Part shown: positions 34,699 through 45,395 of the stretch, piece by piece
Position numbering within the stretch: position 1 is the stretch's first letter
Layout: the number at the start of each line of letters is the position of its first letter
Assembly: GCF_017301735.1 (NCBI RefSeq)
Contig: NZ_CP071090.1
Span: 11,577,001 to 11,641,000 of the forward strand
Length of the DNA: 64,000 bases
Origin: Pyxidicoccus parkwaysis
Lineage (GTDB): Bacteria; Myxococcota; Myxococcia; Myxococcales; Myxococcaceae
Reading direction: 5' to 3'
Notes under the pieces: generated by a model
The model's database searches: none
What the model saw: the letters and a program-made list of their open reading frames with translations, nothing else
Told to the model about the DNA's origin: nothing
Position numbers and translations under genes: made by a program

Positions 34699-36180
34699 CT
34701 ACTCGTCCTCCTGCTGGCCGAAGAGCAGTCGCAGCAGCGGCAGGTCCTCGGAGTTGGAGAAGACGTAGACGTGGTCTCCCGTCTGGAAGGTGGTGTCGCC
34801 GCGGGGCGCCATCAGTTCCTGCCCTCGCACCAGCAGCATGACGGCCGAGCCCGGAGGGAAGGGCAGGTCGGAGATGCGCTCGCCGGCCACCGCCGACGCG
34901 GAGCCGATATAGAAGGCGCTCAGCTCGCCATTGAGGAGCTGCGTGGAGGCAATCTCCAGCACGGCCGGAGGCGGCTCGGGGGCGTTGGAGGCGAGCCCCA
35001 GCCGCCGCGTCACCCACGGCACGGTGGCGCCGGGGATGAGCCCGTTCACCACCACGATGAAGAAGACGATGGTGAAGACCTCACGGGCCCCGTGCGTGCC
35101 GGACAGCACGGGGAAGGTGGCGAGGATGATGGGCACCGCGCCGCGCAGTCCCACCCAGCCGGTGAAGAGAATCTCCCGCGCGGGAAAGCGGAACGGCAAG
35201 AGGCACAGCAACACCGCGACGGGACGCGCGACGAAGGCGAGCACCAGCGCGAGGCCCAGCCCCTCCAGTGCGACTCCGAGGAGCTTCCCGGGGAAGACGA
35301 GCAGCCCGAGCACGAGGAACATGCCCACCTGGGACAGCCACGCGAGCGCGTCGTGGATGCGCAAAAGGCCCGTGCGGTAGCGGATGGTCTCGTTGCCGAG
35401 GGCGATGCCCACCACGTACACCGCGAGGAAGCCGCTGCCGTGCAGCAGCGTGGGCACGCCGTAAGCGAGCAGCGCGAGGGCCAGCGTCATCACCGGGTAG
35501 AGGCCGGCGACGCGCAGGCGCAGGCGATTGAGGAGCATCCGCCCGGCCCAGCCCATCGCGAGGCCGAGGCCCGCGCCCACCACCATCTGCACCACGGCCT
35601 CCGCCACCAATTCCCAGCCGGGGCGCTTGCCGCTCGCCACGGCGTGGGTGAGCCCGGTGGTGAGGATGACGGCCATGGGGTCGTTGAGGCCGGACTCCAA
35701 CTCCAGCGTGGTGCCCACGCGGCGCTTGAGGGTGAGGCCGCTGCCGCGCAGCACGGAGAAGACGGCGGCCGCGTCCGTGGAGGAGACGATGGCGCCGAGC
35801 AGCATGGCCTCCGTCCACCCGAAGCCGAAGAGCAGGTGCGCGGCGACGCCCATGATGGCCGCGGTGGCGACGACGCCCGCGGTGGCCAGCACGGCGGCGG
35901 GGCGGAGCGCGTGTTCGATGGCGGATAGCGGCGTGTTGAGGCCACCATCGAAGAGGATGAGGACGAGCGCCACCGTGCCCAGGCGGAAGGCGAAGCCATA
36001 GTTGCTGAACGCGATGCCGCCCGGGCCGCCCGCGCCGGCCGCCATGCCGACGCCGAGGAAGAGCAGCGCCACGGGAATGCCGAAGCGTCCCGTGGCGCGG
36101 CTGAAGAGCACGCTCAGTCCCAGCAGGACGCCGCAGATGGTCAACAGGATGGCGGTGGGAAGCGGCTCCGCGCTGAGCAT
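34699..36180 (-). CDS. CPA1-family K+/H+ antiporter with TrkA-C domain (NhaP2/CvrA-like)
   Basis: 493 residues. About 12 membrane segments cover residues 8-385. The functional core motif includes LILFDGGLNT and the acidic pair region GAIVSSTDAAAVFSVL and ESGLNDPMAVIL. The C-terminal RCK_C/TrkA-C domain (about 410-490: ISDLPFPPGSAVMLLVRG, FQTGDHVYVFSNSEDL) is typical of NhaP2-type potassium/proton antiporters and binds a regulatory ligand. A second antiporter of a different family lies 1.05 kb downstream. Probably single-gene or with the receiver at 34218. Confidence 0.9.
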   Translation of the reverse strand: MLSAEPLPTAILLTICGVLLGLSVLFSRATGRFGIPVALLFLGVGMAAGAGGPGGIAFSNYGFAFRLGTVALVLILFDGGLNTPLSAIEHALRPAAVLATAGVVATAAIMGVAAHLLFGFGWTEAMLLGAIVSSTDAAAVFSVLRGSGLTLKRRVGTTLELESGLNDPMAVILTTGLTHAVASGKRPGWELVAEAVVQMVVGAGLGLAMGWAGRMLLNRLRLRVAGLYPVMTLALALLAYGVPTLLHGSGFLAVYVVGIALGNETIRYRTGLLRIHDALAWLSQVGMFLVLGLLVFPGKLLGVALEGLGLALVLAFVARPVAVLLCLLPFRFPAREILFTGWVGLRGAVPIILATFPVLSGTHGAREVFTIVFFIVVVNGLIPGATVPWVTRRLGLASNAPEPPPAVLEIASTQLLNGELSAFYIGSASAVAGERISDLPFPPGSAVMLLVRGQELMAPRGDTTFQTGDHVYVFSNSEDLPLLRLLFGQQEDE

Positions 36181-36342
36181 GACTGCGCGGGACTCTACCC
36201 GTCCCCGCCACGGCCTCCGCCGCCGTGCTGGAGACAGTGTCCGCCATCACATGCGCGGAGGGCCGGGCTCTCGCTGGGACAGGCGGGCGGAGGACGGAAG
36301 CCGTGCGCGGCGTGTCAGGTGTTGAGTACCGGGCGACAGCCC

Positions 36343-38046
36343 TCAGTCCTGCGGCATTGCGCGAGCCATCGGTGCCGCCAACACCAGCGCGGTGCCCGTG
36401 GCCAGGGGCAGGGTGAAGGTGAACGTGCTGCCCTCGCCCGGCGTGCTCTCCGCGCGGATGGCGCCGCCGTGCGCTTCCACCAGCCCCTTGGCGATGGCGA
36501 GCCCCAGTCCCGTACCCCGGCTGGCCGCGTCGCGCGCCTGCCAGTAGCGGTCGAAGATGTGGGGCAGCGCCTCGGGCGCGATGCCCGCGCCGGTGTCGCG
36601 CACGTGGAGGGCCACCTCGGAGCCACGCAGCCGCGCGCCCACCGAGAGCTCACCCCCGGCGGAGGTGAACTTCACCGCGTTGCCCAGCAGGTTGCCCAGC
36701 GCCTGGAGCACCCGCACCCGGTCACACCGCGTGCGCACGTCGCTCGCGGGCAGCTCGATGTTCAGGTGCAGGCCCTTGGCCTCCGCGAGCGGACGGATGG
36801 ACTCCACCGCCTCGGTGACGAGCGCCGACACCGCGTGCTCGCCCCACTCCAGCGGAAGTCCTCCCGCCTCCAGCCGTCCCCAGTCCAGCAGGTCCGAGAT
36901 GAGCCGCGACATCCGCTCCGTCGCGTCCTGGATGCGCGAGGCCTGCTTCGCCACGCTCTCTCCTCCAGGCTTGCTCCCCGCGCCGCGCAGGAGCAGCGCG
37001 GTCCCGAGCTGCACCACGCCCAGCGGGTTCTTCAAGTCGTGCGACACGACGGCCAGCAAGTCCTCACGGGCCCGCGCTGCGCGGCGCGACTCGCCCACCA
37101 GTCGCGCGTTGTCGATGGCGAGGCTCGCGCGAAGGCACAGGTCCTCCGTCAGCGCCAGGTCATCCGGCCCGTACCGCCGCCCGGAGCCGGACGTCACGAA
37201 CGTCACCGCGCCCAGCGTGTGCCCGCGCGCGCGCAGCGGGACAATCATGTACGAGCGCGCCTGCAGCGCCCGCAGCAGCGCCGGGTGCGCGGGCTCCGCC
37301 GAGGCCGCGCGCAGCAGCGAGTCTGTCACCGCGGGCACCAGCTCCGGCTCCCCGGTGCGCAGCACGCGCAACAGGCCCACGGGTGCGTCGTCGCGCAGCT
37401 CCGTGCGCATGGGCAGCGAGCCCGCGCGCTCCTGCTGCATCGGGTCCAGGCACGCCACCGCCATGCGCGTCACCCACGGGCCCTGCTCCAGCGCATCCAC
37501 CAGGCACCAGTCCGCGAGGTCCGGCACGGCGAGGTGCGCGAGCAGCGTGTACATGCCCTGCGGGTCCGGCGGGTGGGTGAACAGCGTCGTCATCGCCTGG
37601 TAGAGGAACGAGCGCCGGCGCTCGGCCTGCTCCACCTCCGCGCGCGAGGCCTGCTCCAGCTCCAGCGCGCGCGAGTACACCGCCTCGGCCTCGGTGAGCG
37701 GCCGCGCCGTCACCAGCACACAGGACTCCTGCCAGTCCTGCGCCGGCAGCGGCGTGAGCACCACCGCGTGACGGCGGGGGCCCGTCTCCGTGGGCCACGG
37801 CAATTCCAGCGTCTCCGCGGCGCCGGTGCCCAGCACCCGCGCGCGCGTCGTCTCCAGGAGGGCGAAGTCCTGCGCGGACATGCCCAGCTCACCCCAGTGC
37901 CTGCCTGCTACCTCGGCGGGCGTGCGCTCCAGCGCCCGGGCCCCCGCGGTGCTGCAGGTGACGACCTTCCCCCGCGCATCGAGGACGTAGGCGGGCTCGG
38001 GAAGCGCGGTGAACGCGGCGGCAGGTGGCGGAGGGAGGGCTTCCAT
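36343..38046 (-). CDS. PAS-GAF histidine kinase
   Basis: 567 residues from the ATG at 38046. An N-terminal PAS (about 10-110, PEPAYVLDARGKVVTCSTAG) is followed by a coiled coil (ALELEQASRAEVEQAERR), then a GAF domain (about 155-310, MIVPLRARGHTLGAVTFVTS, ending LCLRASLAIDNARL). HisKA has His in LAVVSHDLKNPLGVV. The HATPase has N box LLGNAVKFTSAG, G1 DTGAGIAPEAL and G2 GTGLGLAIAKGLVEAHGG. It is cytoplasmic. The 100-bp gap to the upstream cheB stop is relatively A/T-rich and probably holds its promoter. No partner receiver adjoins. Confidence 0.88.
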   Translation of the reverse strand: MEALPPPPAAAFTALPEPAYVLDARGKVVTCSTAGARALERTPAEVAGRHWGELGMSAQDFALLETTRARVLGTGAAETLELPWPTETGPRRHAVVLTPLPAQDWQESCVLVTARPLTEAEAVYSRALELEQASRAEVEQAERRRSFLYQAMTTLFTHPPDPQGMYTLLAHLAVPDLADWCLVDALEQGPWVTRMAVACLDPMQQERAGSLPMRTELRDDAPVGLLRVLRTGEPELVPAVTDSLLRAASAEPAHPALLRALQARSYMIVPLRARGHTLGAVTFVTSGSGRRYGPDDLALTEDLCLRASLAIDNARLVGESRRAARAREDLLAVVSHDLKNPLGVVQLGTALLLRGAGSKPGGESVAKQASRIQDATERMSRLISDLLDWGRLEAGGLPLEWGEHAVSALVTEAVESIRPLAEAKGLHLNIELPASDVRTRCDRVRVLQALGNLLGNAVKFTSAGGELSVGARLRGSEVALHVRDTGAGIAPEALPHIFDRYWQARDAASRGTGLGLAIAKGLVEAHGGAIRAESTPGEGSTFTFTLPLATGTALVLAAPMARAMPQD

Positions 38047-38146
38047 GCGCAGCACAGGATCGACGTGATGATGACACCTGGGCGGCGCCGGGCCATCCCG
38101 GTGTGAGGGATTCTCCCGGTGATTTTACACAAGCCGATAGTGTGAT

Positions 38147-39208
38147 TCAGGGAGCGGGCACTCCCGTCCGCACTCCCTGGAGCAGCCGCGAGGCGATGGT
38201 CGGCAGCGGCACCACCTCGTGCGCCAGGCCGGCGCCCACCACCACGCCCGGCATGCCGTAGACGACGGAGGAGGGCTCGTCCTGGGCCAGCACGTAGCCT
38301 CCCGCGGCGCGAAGCTCGCGCACGCCCTCCAGCCCGTCCTGGCCCATGCCGGTGAGCACCACGGCCAGGGAGCGGGCCCCGTGCACGCGCGCCACCGAGC
38401 GGAACAGCCACGTCGCGGAGGGACGGAAGCCATTCACCGGCGCCGCGCGGGACACCTCCACGCTCCCCTCGCCGTGGAGGCCCAGGTGCCTGTCGTCTGG
38501 CGCGAGGTAGACGTGGCCGGGAAGCAGCGGCTCGTTGTCCTCGGCCACCTTCACCGGCAGGGGGCCGGCGCCGCCCAGCCAGGTGGCGAGGCCCGGGCCG
38601 AAGCCGAGCGCGATGTGCTGCACCACCAGCAGCGGCACGGGGAAGTCCGCGGGCAACTCGGACAGCACACGGTGGAGGGCGGCCGGGCCTCCGGTGGACG
38701 CGGCTAGCGCCACCACCGCCGGACGCTGCGCGGAGACGGCGGGCGTGCTCACGAGGGGAGGCGCGGGAGGTGCCGTGCGCTCGGGCCAGCGGCGCACCAC
38801 CTTCACCTCGGCCATGGCCTTGAGGGTGTCGCGCAGGCGGCGGCTCTCCGCGTCGAAGTCCGGCGACTCGGGGCCCACCGGCTTCTGGAGCACGGCGAGC
38901 GCTCCGGCGCGCAGCGCGGCCATGGACGTCTGGATGTCGCGCTCCACCAGCGTGGAGACGACGACGACGGGCGTGGGCACCTCCGTCATGATGCGGCGCG
39001 TGGCGTCGAGGCCGTCCATGCGCGGCATCTGGATGTCCATCGTCACGAGGTCCGGCCGCAGGCGCTGCACCAGGTCCACCGCCTCCACGCCATCCTTCGC
39101 CTCGCCCACCACGGTGAGGCCAAGGTCGGCGCGAAGGATTTCCACCAGCAGTCGCCGGGCGGTGGGCGAGTCCTCGGCCACGACGATTCGCAACGCGTCT
39201 TTCCTCAT
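38147..39208 (-). CDS. cheB: CheB methylesterase of second chemosensory operon
   Basis: 353 residues; the ATG overlaps the cheA stop (ATGA). Receiver: VVAEDSPTARRLLVE and phosphoacceptor Asp in LVTMDIQMPRMDGL. Esterase: catalytic Ser in LAASTGGPAALH, His in VVQHIALGFG and Asp in LTGMGQDGLEG. It is the last gene of the operon that starts at 45877. Confidence 0.94.
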   Translation of the reverse strand: MRKDALRIVVAEDSPTARRLLVEILRADLGLTVVGEAKDGVEAVDLVQRLRPDLVTMDIQMPRMDGLDATRRIMTEVPTPVVVVSTLVERDIQTSMAALRAGALAVLQKPVGPESPDFDAESRRLRDTLKAMAEVKVVRRWPERTAPPAPPLVSTPAVSAQRPAVVALAASTGGPAALHRVLSELPADFPVPLLVVQHIALGFGPGLATWLGGAGPLPVKVAEDNEPLLPGHVYLAPDDRHLGLHGEGSVEVSRAAPVNGFRPSATWLFRSVARVHGARSLAVVLTGMGQDGLEGVRELRAAGGYVLAQDEPSSVVYGMPGVVVGAGLAHEVVPLPTIASRLLQGVRTGVPAP

Positions 39209-41376
39209 AGCAGTCGTCTCAGTGTCTCCAGCAGGCTCGTCGGGTCGAAGGCGCTCTTCACCAGATATGCACTGGCGCCGGCCTGGAGGCCGCGTGCCTT
39301 GTCCTCGGGCTTGCCGCGCGCGGTGACGAGCACCACCGGCAGCCGCGAGAAGCGCGGCGAGGCGCGCACGGCCTCGGTGAGCGCGAAGCCGTCCATGCGC
39401 GGCATCTCCACGTCCAGCACCAGCGCGTCCGCGCCGCCTGCCTGGAGCCGCTCCCAGGCCTCGGTGCCGTCGGCGCATGCCACCACCTCGTAGCCCGCGC
39501 CCTCGAGGATGTTCTGCTCCAACGCTCTCGTGGTGGGCGAGTCGTCCGCCAGCAGCACGCGTCGCCTCGTCCGCTGGGCCGCCGGGGTTGGGAACAGTGC
39601 CGTGGAGGGCCGGCCTCCCGCCGCGCGCACGAGGGAGACGGGACTGAGCAACAGCGACAGCCGCCCGTCCGGCAGCACCGCCGCGGCGGACACGTGCCGC
39701 GCCCGGCGCACGCGCGCGCCGAGGGAGCGCACCAGGGCCTCCTGCTCGGACAGCACCTCATCCACCACGAGCGCGGCGCGAGCGGTGCCGGCGGCGAGCA
39801 CCACCGCGCTCCGCCGCGCGCGCGGGGGGCTGGGAGGCAGGCCGAGCACGTCCGCCAGCGAGGCCAGCGGTATGAACGCATCACCGGAGGCCCACGTGGG
39901 CCGGCCTTCCACCTCGCGCACCTCGCGGGGAAGCACGCGGACGAGCCGCGCCACGCTCTCGCTGGCCAGGGCCAGAATCTGACTGCCCACGGACACCAGC
40001 AGCACGCGCAGGGTGCTCAGCGTGAGGGGCACATCGAGGAGGAAGGTGGTGCCCTGGCCCGGGCGCGTCATCACCTCCACCGTGCCGCGCAGGGCCTCCA
40101 CCTGCGTGCGCACCACATCCAGGCCGACACCCCGGCCCGAGACGCGCGTGACTTCCGTCGCGGTGGACAGGCCGGGCAGGAAGGCGAGCCGAGCGACGTC
40201 CGTGTCGCTCTCCGGCACGTCGAGCCCCCGGGTGCGCGCCTGCTGGCGCAGGGCCTCCAGGTCGAGCCCACGTCCGTCGTCCTCCACCGTCACCTGCACG
40301 CGGCTGCCCCGCAGGCGCGCGGTGAGGCTGACGCAGCCCTCCTCCGGCTTGCCCGCCGCTCGGCGCTTGTCGGGGGCCTCCAGTCCATGCGCCACCGCGT
40401 TGCGCACGAGGTGGAGCAGCGGCTCGCGCAGGGCCTGGAGCAGCGAGCGGTCCAACTCCAGGGCGCCGCCGTGTATCTCCAGCCGGGCGGTGCGGCCCAG
40501 GGTGCGAGCCACGTCGCGAGCGGCGCGCTCCAATCCCTCACATCCATCGACGAAGGCGAGGGTGCGCGCGCGGCGGACCTCGTCATCGAGGCCGGTGGCC
40601 ACGCCGCCCAGGGTCCGCCGGTCCGCGGCCAGCTCGCGAGCGACGCGGGACAGTTCCGTCTCCGCGCGGCGCAGGGCCGCCTCGCCCGCCGTCCCTCGCA
40701 CCGCCTCGCGAGCCTGGACGAGGGAGTCGCGCACGGACTCCAGGGCCTCGGCGCGGCCATCCAGGCGCAGCGTGGCCACGCGCAGTTCGCCGCTGCGCGC
40801 GAGCAGCGCATCGAGCTTCTGTGCGGACACGCGCACCGGGAGCGTCTCGGCCATGGCGGGGCCGGGGGGCATCGGCTCCGTTGGAGCGGGCTCGGCCGTG
40901 GCCGTGACGCGCGTCGCGGGAGGCGGCGTCGCGGGTGCGCTCACGCCACGCTCGGAGGCGGCGAAGGTCGCCCCGGCGCGCCGGGCCGCCTGCTCCAATT
41001 GCGGCAGCAGCGCCTCCAACGGAGAGCCGGCGAGGTCCTGCTTCGAGGCCAGCCGCCGCCCCGCGTCGTCCAGCGCGTCCACGGTGTTGAAGCACAGCTC
41101 GTACACCTCTGGAGCACCCGTGCCCTCGTCGCGCACGCGCTCCAGCACCTCCTCCATCCGGTGACACGCCGTCTCCACCAGGGTGGCACTGGCCGCGCGC
41201 GCGGCGCCCTTCACGCTGTGCAGCGTGCGCAGCAGCGAGGCCACGTGCTCCGCCGCGCGCGCCGGTGCCCGCTCGCGCTCCAGGGCGAGCAGCTCGCGGT
41301 TGAGCGAGGCCACGTGTCCCTCGAGCTCCTCGAGGAACGTGGCCAGCAGTGCCTGCGCCAGCCTGTCCCGGTCCAT
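39205..41376 (-). CDS. cheA: CheA kinase fused to a C-terminal receiver (second chemosensory operon)
   Basis: 723 residues. HPt domain with His53 in RTLHSVKGAARAA; an Ala/Pro-rich linker (about 145-185) instead of P2; and a dimerisation/regulatory region. The HATPase has N box HLVRNAVAHGLEAPD, G1 DDGRGLDLE and G2 GRGVGLDVVRTQV. A CheW-like P5 follows, then a complete receiver (about 605-723) with LLADDSPTTRALEQN and phosphoacceptor Asp near 655 in LVLDVEMPRMDG. The architecture is like FrzE. No separate cheY is in this operon, so the fused receiver is the likely output or a phosphate sink. It overlaps both neighbouring genes by 4 bp. Confidence 0.94.
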   Translation of the reverse strand: MDRDRLAQALLATFLEELEGHVASLNRELLALERERAPARAAEHVASLLRTLHSVKGAARAASATLVETACHRMEEVLERVRDEGTGAPEVYELCFNTVDALDDAGRRLASKQDLAGSPLEALLPQLEQAARRAGATFAASERGVSAPATPPPATRVTATAEPAPTEPMPPGPAMAETLPVRVSAQKLDALLARSGELRVATLRLDGRAEALESVRDSLVQAREAVRGTAGEAALRRAETELSRVARELAADRRTLGGVATGLDDEVRRARTLAFVDGCEGLERAARDVARTLGRTARLEIHGGALELDRSLLQALREPLLHLVRNAVAHGLEAPDKRRAAGKPEEGCVSLTARLRGSRVQVTVEDDGRGLDLEALRQQARTRGLDVPESDTDVARLAFLPGLSTATEVTRVSGRGVGLDVVRTQVEALRGTVEVMTRPGQGTTFLLDVPLTLSTLRVLLVSVGSQILALASESVARLVRVLPREVREVEGRPTWASGDAFIPLASLADVLGLPPSPPRARRSAVVLAAGTARAALVVDEVLSEQEALVRSLGARVRRARHVSAAAVLPDGRLSLLLSPVSLVRAAGGRPSTALFPTPAAQRTRRRVLLADDSPTTRALEQNILEGAGYEVVACADGTEAWERLQAGGADALVLDVEMPRMDGFALTEAVRASPRFSRLPVVLVTARGKPEDKARGLQAGASAYLVKSAFDPTSLLETLRRLL

Positions 41377-43019
41377 CAGCGCCCGTACTCTCCCAGCAGC
41401 CCCTTGAGCTTCTGGCCCATGCTGTTGAGGTCCTGCATGGCGCGCTCCGTCTGGCGCGAGGACTGGACGGCCTGCTGCGTGGCCTGGTTCACGTCATGCA
41501 TCGCCTGACGAATCTGTGCGATGCCCGTGGCCTGCTGATTGGCGGACGCGGCAATCTGGGCCGCCGTCAGCGACGCCTGGGCCAGCAGGTCGGACAGCGT
41601 CTGGATGTTGGCGCCCGCCTCGGACACCACGCGGGTGGCGGCGGCCACGCTCTTGGTGCCTTCCTCGGTGGTCATCACCGCGCCGTGGGTGGCCTTCTGA
41701 ATCTGCCCCAGAATCTGCCGCACCTGCCCGGTGGCCTTCTTGGACTGGTCCGCGAGCGCCTTCACCTCGGCGGCCACCACGGCGAAGCCCCGGCCCTGCT
41801 CTCCGGCGCGGCTGGCTTCGATGGACGCGTTGAGGGCCAGCATGTGCGTCTGCTCGGAGATGTCGTTGACGGTGGTGATGATGTCGCCGATGGCCTGCGC
41901 CTGCTCGGCGAGGGCGAGGATGCGCGAGGCGATGGACTCCACCTGGTCGCGCACGACCCCCATGGAGGCCACGGCCTCCTCCACCGCGCGCCGGCCGCCC
42001 CGGCCGACCTCCTCCGCGTGCCGGGCGGAATCGCTCACGGCCCGGGCGCGCCCCGCGGCCTCCTCGGACGTCTTGGTGATTTCCTCGATGGTGCTCACCG
42101 TCTCCGTCACCGCGCTGCCCTGCTCCTGTGCGCCGGCCACCTGCTGGGTGGTGCTGGCGAGAATCTGCGCGCTGGCCCCGGCGAGCTGGTTGACGAACTC
42201 CGCCACTGTCCGCAGCGTGTGCTCGCGCTGCTCGGACTGCTTCGTGAGTTGCTCCGCGGCTTCGCGGCGGCGCTCGGCCATGGAGTTGAAGGTGCGCGCC
42301 AGCTCCGCCGCCTCATCGCTGCCCCGCACCTCGATGCGGTGCTCCAGTTGGCCGCGGCCGAGCTGCTCCGCGCCGACCATCAGCTTCTGCAGCGGGACGG
42401 TGATGCTCCGGGTGATGACGTAGCTGCCCACCGCGACGATGCTCAGGCCCAGCAGCGAGCAGATGCCCAGCACCCAGAAGAGACGGCTCGCCATCTCCTT
42501 GGCGTCCTGGGCATGGTCCTCCCACTCCTGCTGCTCGGCGGCGAGCATCTCCGCGCTGATGTCGCGCACCTGGGACATGAGCTGCTCGCCCTGGCCCACC
42601 TTGATGTAGCGCGAGCCGCCCTCCAGGCCTTCCGCGCGGCGCACGCGGACGCCCTCGGCCAGTCGTGTCATGCGCTCGGTGACGACGGGCTCGAGCTGGG
42701 AGAGCCGCGCGCGTTGCTCGGGGTCGGAGGTCAGGGTTTCTCGCAGCCGCGCCAGGTCGTCCTTCAACGACGTGGCGACCCGCTGGTACGGCATGAGGTA
42801 TTGGTCCTCGCCGGTGAGGAGGAAGCCGCGCTGGCTGGTCTCCGCCTCCAGCAGCAGCGCGCGTATATCGCTGATGAGACGGACGTCCTCCTGAATCCTC
42901 ACCAGGTGCGCGGTGCTGTCCGTGAGCTGGTTGGCGCCCTGGAAGGCCACGCCCGCCAGCACCAGCAGCACCAGCAGGGACAGTCCGAAGCCGAGTGCGA
43001 TGCGATTCCCGATGCTCAT
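41376..43019 (-). CDS. mcp: Membrane MCP with CHASE3 sensor and HAMP
   Basis: 547 residues. TM1 about 7-27; a periplasmic helical CHASE3 domain about 28-180 with the hallmark [20 protein letters not shown]2 about 184-204; HAMP about 206-260 ([20 protein letters not shown]). The MCP signalling domain has its tip [21 protein letters not shown] and [20 protein letters not shown]. It overlaps cheA and cheW genes by 4 bp (ATGA). It is the receptor of the second array; its ligand is unknown, and CHASE3 domains often sense through helical stalk movement. Confidence 0.93.
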   Translation of the reverse strand: MSIGNRIALGFGLSLLVLLVLAGVAFQGANQLTDSTAHLVRIQEDVRLISDIRALLLEAETSQRGFLLTGEDQYLMPYQRVATSLKDDLARLRETLTSDPEQRARLSQLEPVVTERMTRLAEGVRVRRAEGLEGGSRYIKVGQGEQLMSQVRDISAEMLAAEQQEWEDHAQDAKEMASRLFWVLGICSLLGLSIVAVGSYVITRSITVPLQKLMVGAEQLGRGQLEHRIEVRGSDEAAELARTFNSMAERRREAAEQLTKQSEQREHTLRTVAEFVNQLAGASAQILASTTQQVAGAQEQGSAVTETVSTIEEITKTSEEAAGRARAVSDSARHAEEVGRGGRRAVEEAVASMGVVRDQVESIASRILALAEQAQAIGDIITTVNDISEQTHMLALNASIEASRAGEQGRGFAVVAAEVKALADQSKKATGQVRQILGQIQKATHGAVMTTEEGTKSVAAATRVVSEAGANIQTLSDLLAQASLTAAQIAASANQQATGIAQIRQAMHDVNQATQQAVQSSRQTERAMQDLNSMGQKLKGLLGEYGR

Positions 43020-43615
43020 ACAGCTCCTTCGTCGGACAAATCGAAGACGAGGCGACTGTCACCCAGCAGGGCCTCTCCCTCCAGCACGAGCGTGCCGTCT
43101 TCTTCAGCAGCGGACACCAGCGAGGTATCCACGGTGGCGGGCGGGGGCAGCAGCGTGCGCCCTCGCAGGAGGGTGACCTCTTCGACCTCCTCGGTGCGCA
43201 GGCCCAATTCGGGCCGTCCCGCGCCGATGACGAGCAGGGGCCCGGTGGTGTCAGGCGGCGCGCGGCCGAAGAGGGGCGCCAGCTCCACGACGGGGAGCAC
43301 CTCGCCGTGCAGCAGCGTGAGGCCGCGCAGCGCGGGCGGTGCGCCCGGTAGCGGCACGACTTCCGGAGCGCGGATGACTTCGAGCACGAAGCGGGACTCC
43401 AGCGTGTAGCGCTGGCCGGCGGTGCGGAAGTGGACGACCTCGCGCAGCGTGCCGGGCGCTGCTTCGGCCGTGGACGCGCGAGAGAGCGCGTGAGCGCGGG
43501 CATCCAGCACGGCCCGGGCCTCATCGGGCGAGAGGGCGCCCTCCGCCTCCGTCAGGGCCGCCAGCCGTGCGAGCCGCGCGCGGGCCGCGTCCCAGTCGAT
43601 TCCAGAGCCCGGCAT
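43016..43615 (-). CDS. cheW: CheW-like coupling protein with N-terminal helical extension
   Basis: 199 residues; the ATG at 43615 follows GGAGACAG. About 60 residues of N-terminal helix ([20 protein letters not shown]) precede a CheW fold ([40 protein letters not shown]). The operon encodes a second CheW at 45392-45877, so the two may couple different partners. It overlaps the MCP gene by ATGA. Confidence 0.88.
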   Translation of the reverse strand: MPGSGIDWDAARARLARLAALTEAEGALSPDEARAVLDARAHALSRASTAEAAPGTLREVVHFRTAGQRYTLESRFVLEVIRAPEVVPLPGAPPALRGLTLLHGEVLPVVELAPLFGRAPPDTTGPLLVIGAGRPELGLRTEEVEEVTLLRGRTLLPPPATVDTSLVSAAEEDGTLVLEGEALLGDSRLVFDLSDEGAV

Positions 43616-43685
43616 CAGACTGTCTCCTCACGCCGGGTGCACACACCGCACGCTGCGGCCCTGTCGATTTCGCAAGCCGCCGCCA

Positions 43686-45395
43686 TCACGTCAGCTCTCC
43701 GCCAGCGGCGAGGGCTGCTTCCAGTCGCATCCGCTCCCCGCGCGCCACATCCGCGAGCCCGCGGGCACGCTCGCCATCCGCGAGGGGAACGGGCGCCTCC
43801 GGGGGCATCACGGCGCACAGCAGTTCCGCCTCACGCCACGCCTTGAGCGCACCGGCCGAATCGCCGCGCCGTCGCAGCACGCGGCCGAGGACGAGCCACG
43901 CCACCACCAGCGAGGGCTCCAGGTACAACGCCTGCCGCACGGAGCGCTCGGCGTCCGCGAGCCGGCCCAGGCCGAGCAGCAACAGCGACTCCAGGTAGCG
44001 CAGCCCCGCGACGAGAGGGTGCCGTGATGCGGCCTCGGCGCATGCGTCCACGGCGGCATGAGCATCGAGGTTCGCGAGCGCGCGCAGTGCCTCCATGGCG
44101 ACGGCCGCATCCTCATCGAGAGCGCCGAGCCGCTGCGCGGCCCCACGCCAGTTGCCGCGCTCCAGCGCTTGCCGTGCCGCCGCGAGCGCTTCCGCGTTTG
44201 GAGCGTGGACAGCACGTGAAGGCGCGGCAGGCGCACCCGGTGCGGAGGCGTTTGCAGGCGCGGGGACACCCGGTCGCCCCGCCACCGTGTCGACCCCGCC
44301 ACCTTCACGCCCGCCGGATGCGGAGACTCCCGAGCGTCTGGACGCGGCATCCGTGGTGCCACTGTCACGCGATGGCGTCAGGCCCGACTCCGGCGCGCCG
44401 TGCCGCGTTCCTCCCGCCGGGAGCGGCGCCCCAGGCGCAACCCCAGACATCCCGTGCGTCTCACGCGTGGCCTCGGAAGGCACCGGACCCGGAGTCCCGG
44501 AGCCCACCTCATGCATCCCTCTCGCGACGCCGGGCCCGAGCCCATGCGCCGCCGCTGACACGGAGGCACCGTGCAATGGCCGCCGGTAGAGCACGCCCCA
44601 CTCGGTGAGCACGGGCTGCAGCGGAGCCAGGTCTCCGAGCGGCGGGTCCGACGGCCCGGTGAACAGATATCCCCCGTCCGCGAGCGCATCATGGAGCCTG
44701 CGAGCCACGGCCTCGATGGTGGCTCGGTTGAAGTAGATGAGGACGTTGCGGCAGAAGATGACATCCAGCTTCCAGATGCCGCTGTCCGCCGAGGGCCACG
44801 TGTCGAGCGCGAGGTTCAGGTAGTTGAAGCGCACGAGCTGCTGCACGTCCGGAGCCAGCACATACCTGCGGCCCTCCATGCGCAGGTGGGGCCGCATCCG
44901 GTCCGCCCACGGGCCGCGCAGGGACCACTCGCCATAGGTCGCCTGCCGTGCCCGCGCGAGCGCGCCGCGAGACACATCCGTCGCATACACCGCCATGTGC
45001 TCGCTCCAGCCCTCGGCCTGGAGCAGCACCGCCATCGAGTAGGGCTCCTCGCCCGAGGCACACGCCGCGCTCCACATGCGCACGGTGTGCTCGGGCCCGA
45101 GCCGCGCCCGGAGCTCGGGCAGCACCGCGCGGCGCAGGTGCTCGAAGTGCTCGGGGTTGCGGAAGAAGTACGTCTCGCCAACGGTGAGCTCGACGAGCAG
45201 GTCATCGAGCGCGGCCGGGTCCTCGGCGAGGCGCGCGAGGTAGACGTCGAAGTCCGAGACACCGGCGCGGGCCATGGCGCCGGAGATGGACTCCTCGGCG
45301 GCGGCGGGGCAGCTCGGCGCGGCGAGCCCGGCGCGCTCCTCCACCAGTGCGAGCACGGCGGCGAAGCCGGGATGGCTCCAGGGCCCCCAGCTCAC
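43686..45395 (-). CDS. cheR: CheR methyltransferase with C-terminal TPR region
   Basis: 569 residues from a GTG overlapping the upstream cheW stop. The CheR N domain includes LVELTVGETYFFRNPEHFEHL. The SAM domain has RMWSAACASGEEPYSMAVLL and LDVIFCRNVLIYFNRATIEA. A long Pro/Ser/Gly-rich linker (about 275-400) is followed by TPR-like helices (about 400-545: YLESLLLLGLGRLADAERSV, VVAWLVLGRVLRRRGDSAGAL). TPR fusion resembles FrzF of M. xanthus, where TPRs restrict methylation-site choice. A 70-bp gap separates it from the downstream cheW gene. Confidence 0.92.
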   Translation of the reverse strand: MSWGPWSHPGFAAVLALVEERAGLAAPSCPAAAEESISGAMARAGVSDFDVYLARLAEDPAALDDLLVELTVGETYFFRNPEHFEHLRRAVLPELRARLGPEHTVRMWSAACASGEEPYSMAVLLQAEGWSEHMAVYATDVSRGALARARQATYGEWSLRGPWADRMRPHLRMEGRRYVLAPDVQQLVRFNYLNLALDTWPSADSGIWKLDVIFCRNVLIYFNRATIEAVARRLHDALADGGYLFTGPSDPPLGDLAPLQPVLTEWGVLYRRPLHGASVSAAAHGLGPGVARGMHEVGSGTPGPVPSEATRETHGMSGVAPGAPLPAGGTRHGAPESGLTPSRDSGTTDAASRRSGVSASGGREGGGVDTVAGRPGVPAPANASAPGAPAAPSRAVHAPNAEALAAARQALERGNWRGAAQRLGALDEDAAVAMEALRALANLDAHAAVDACAEAASRHPLVAGLRYLESLLLLGLGRLADAERSVRQALYLEPSLVVAWLVLGRVLRRRGDSAGALKAWREAELLCAVMPPEAPVPLADGERARGLADVARGERMRLEAALAAGGELT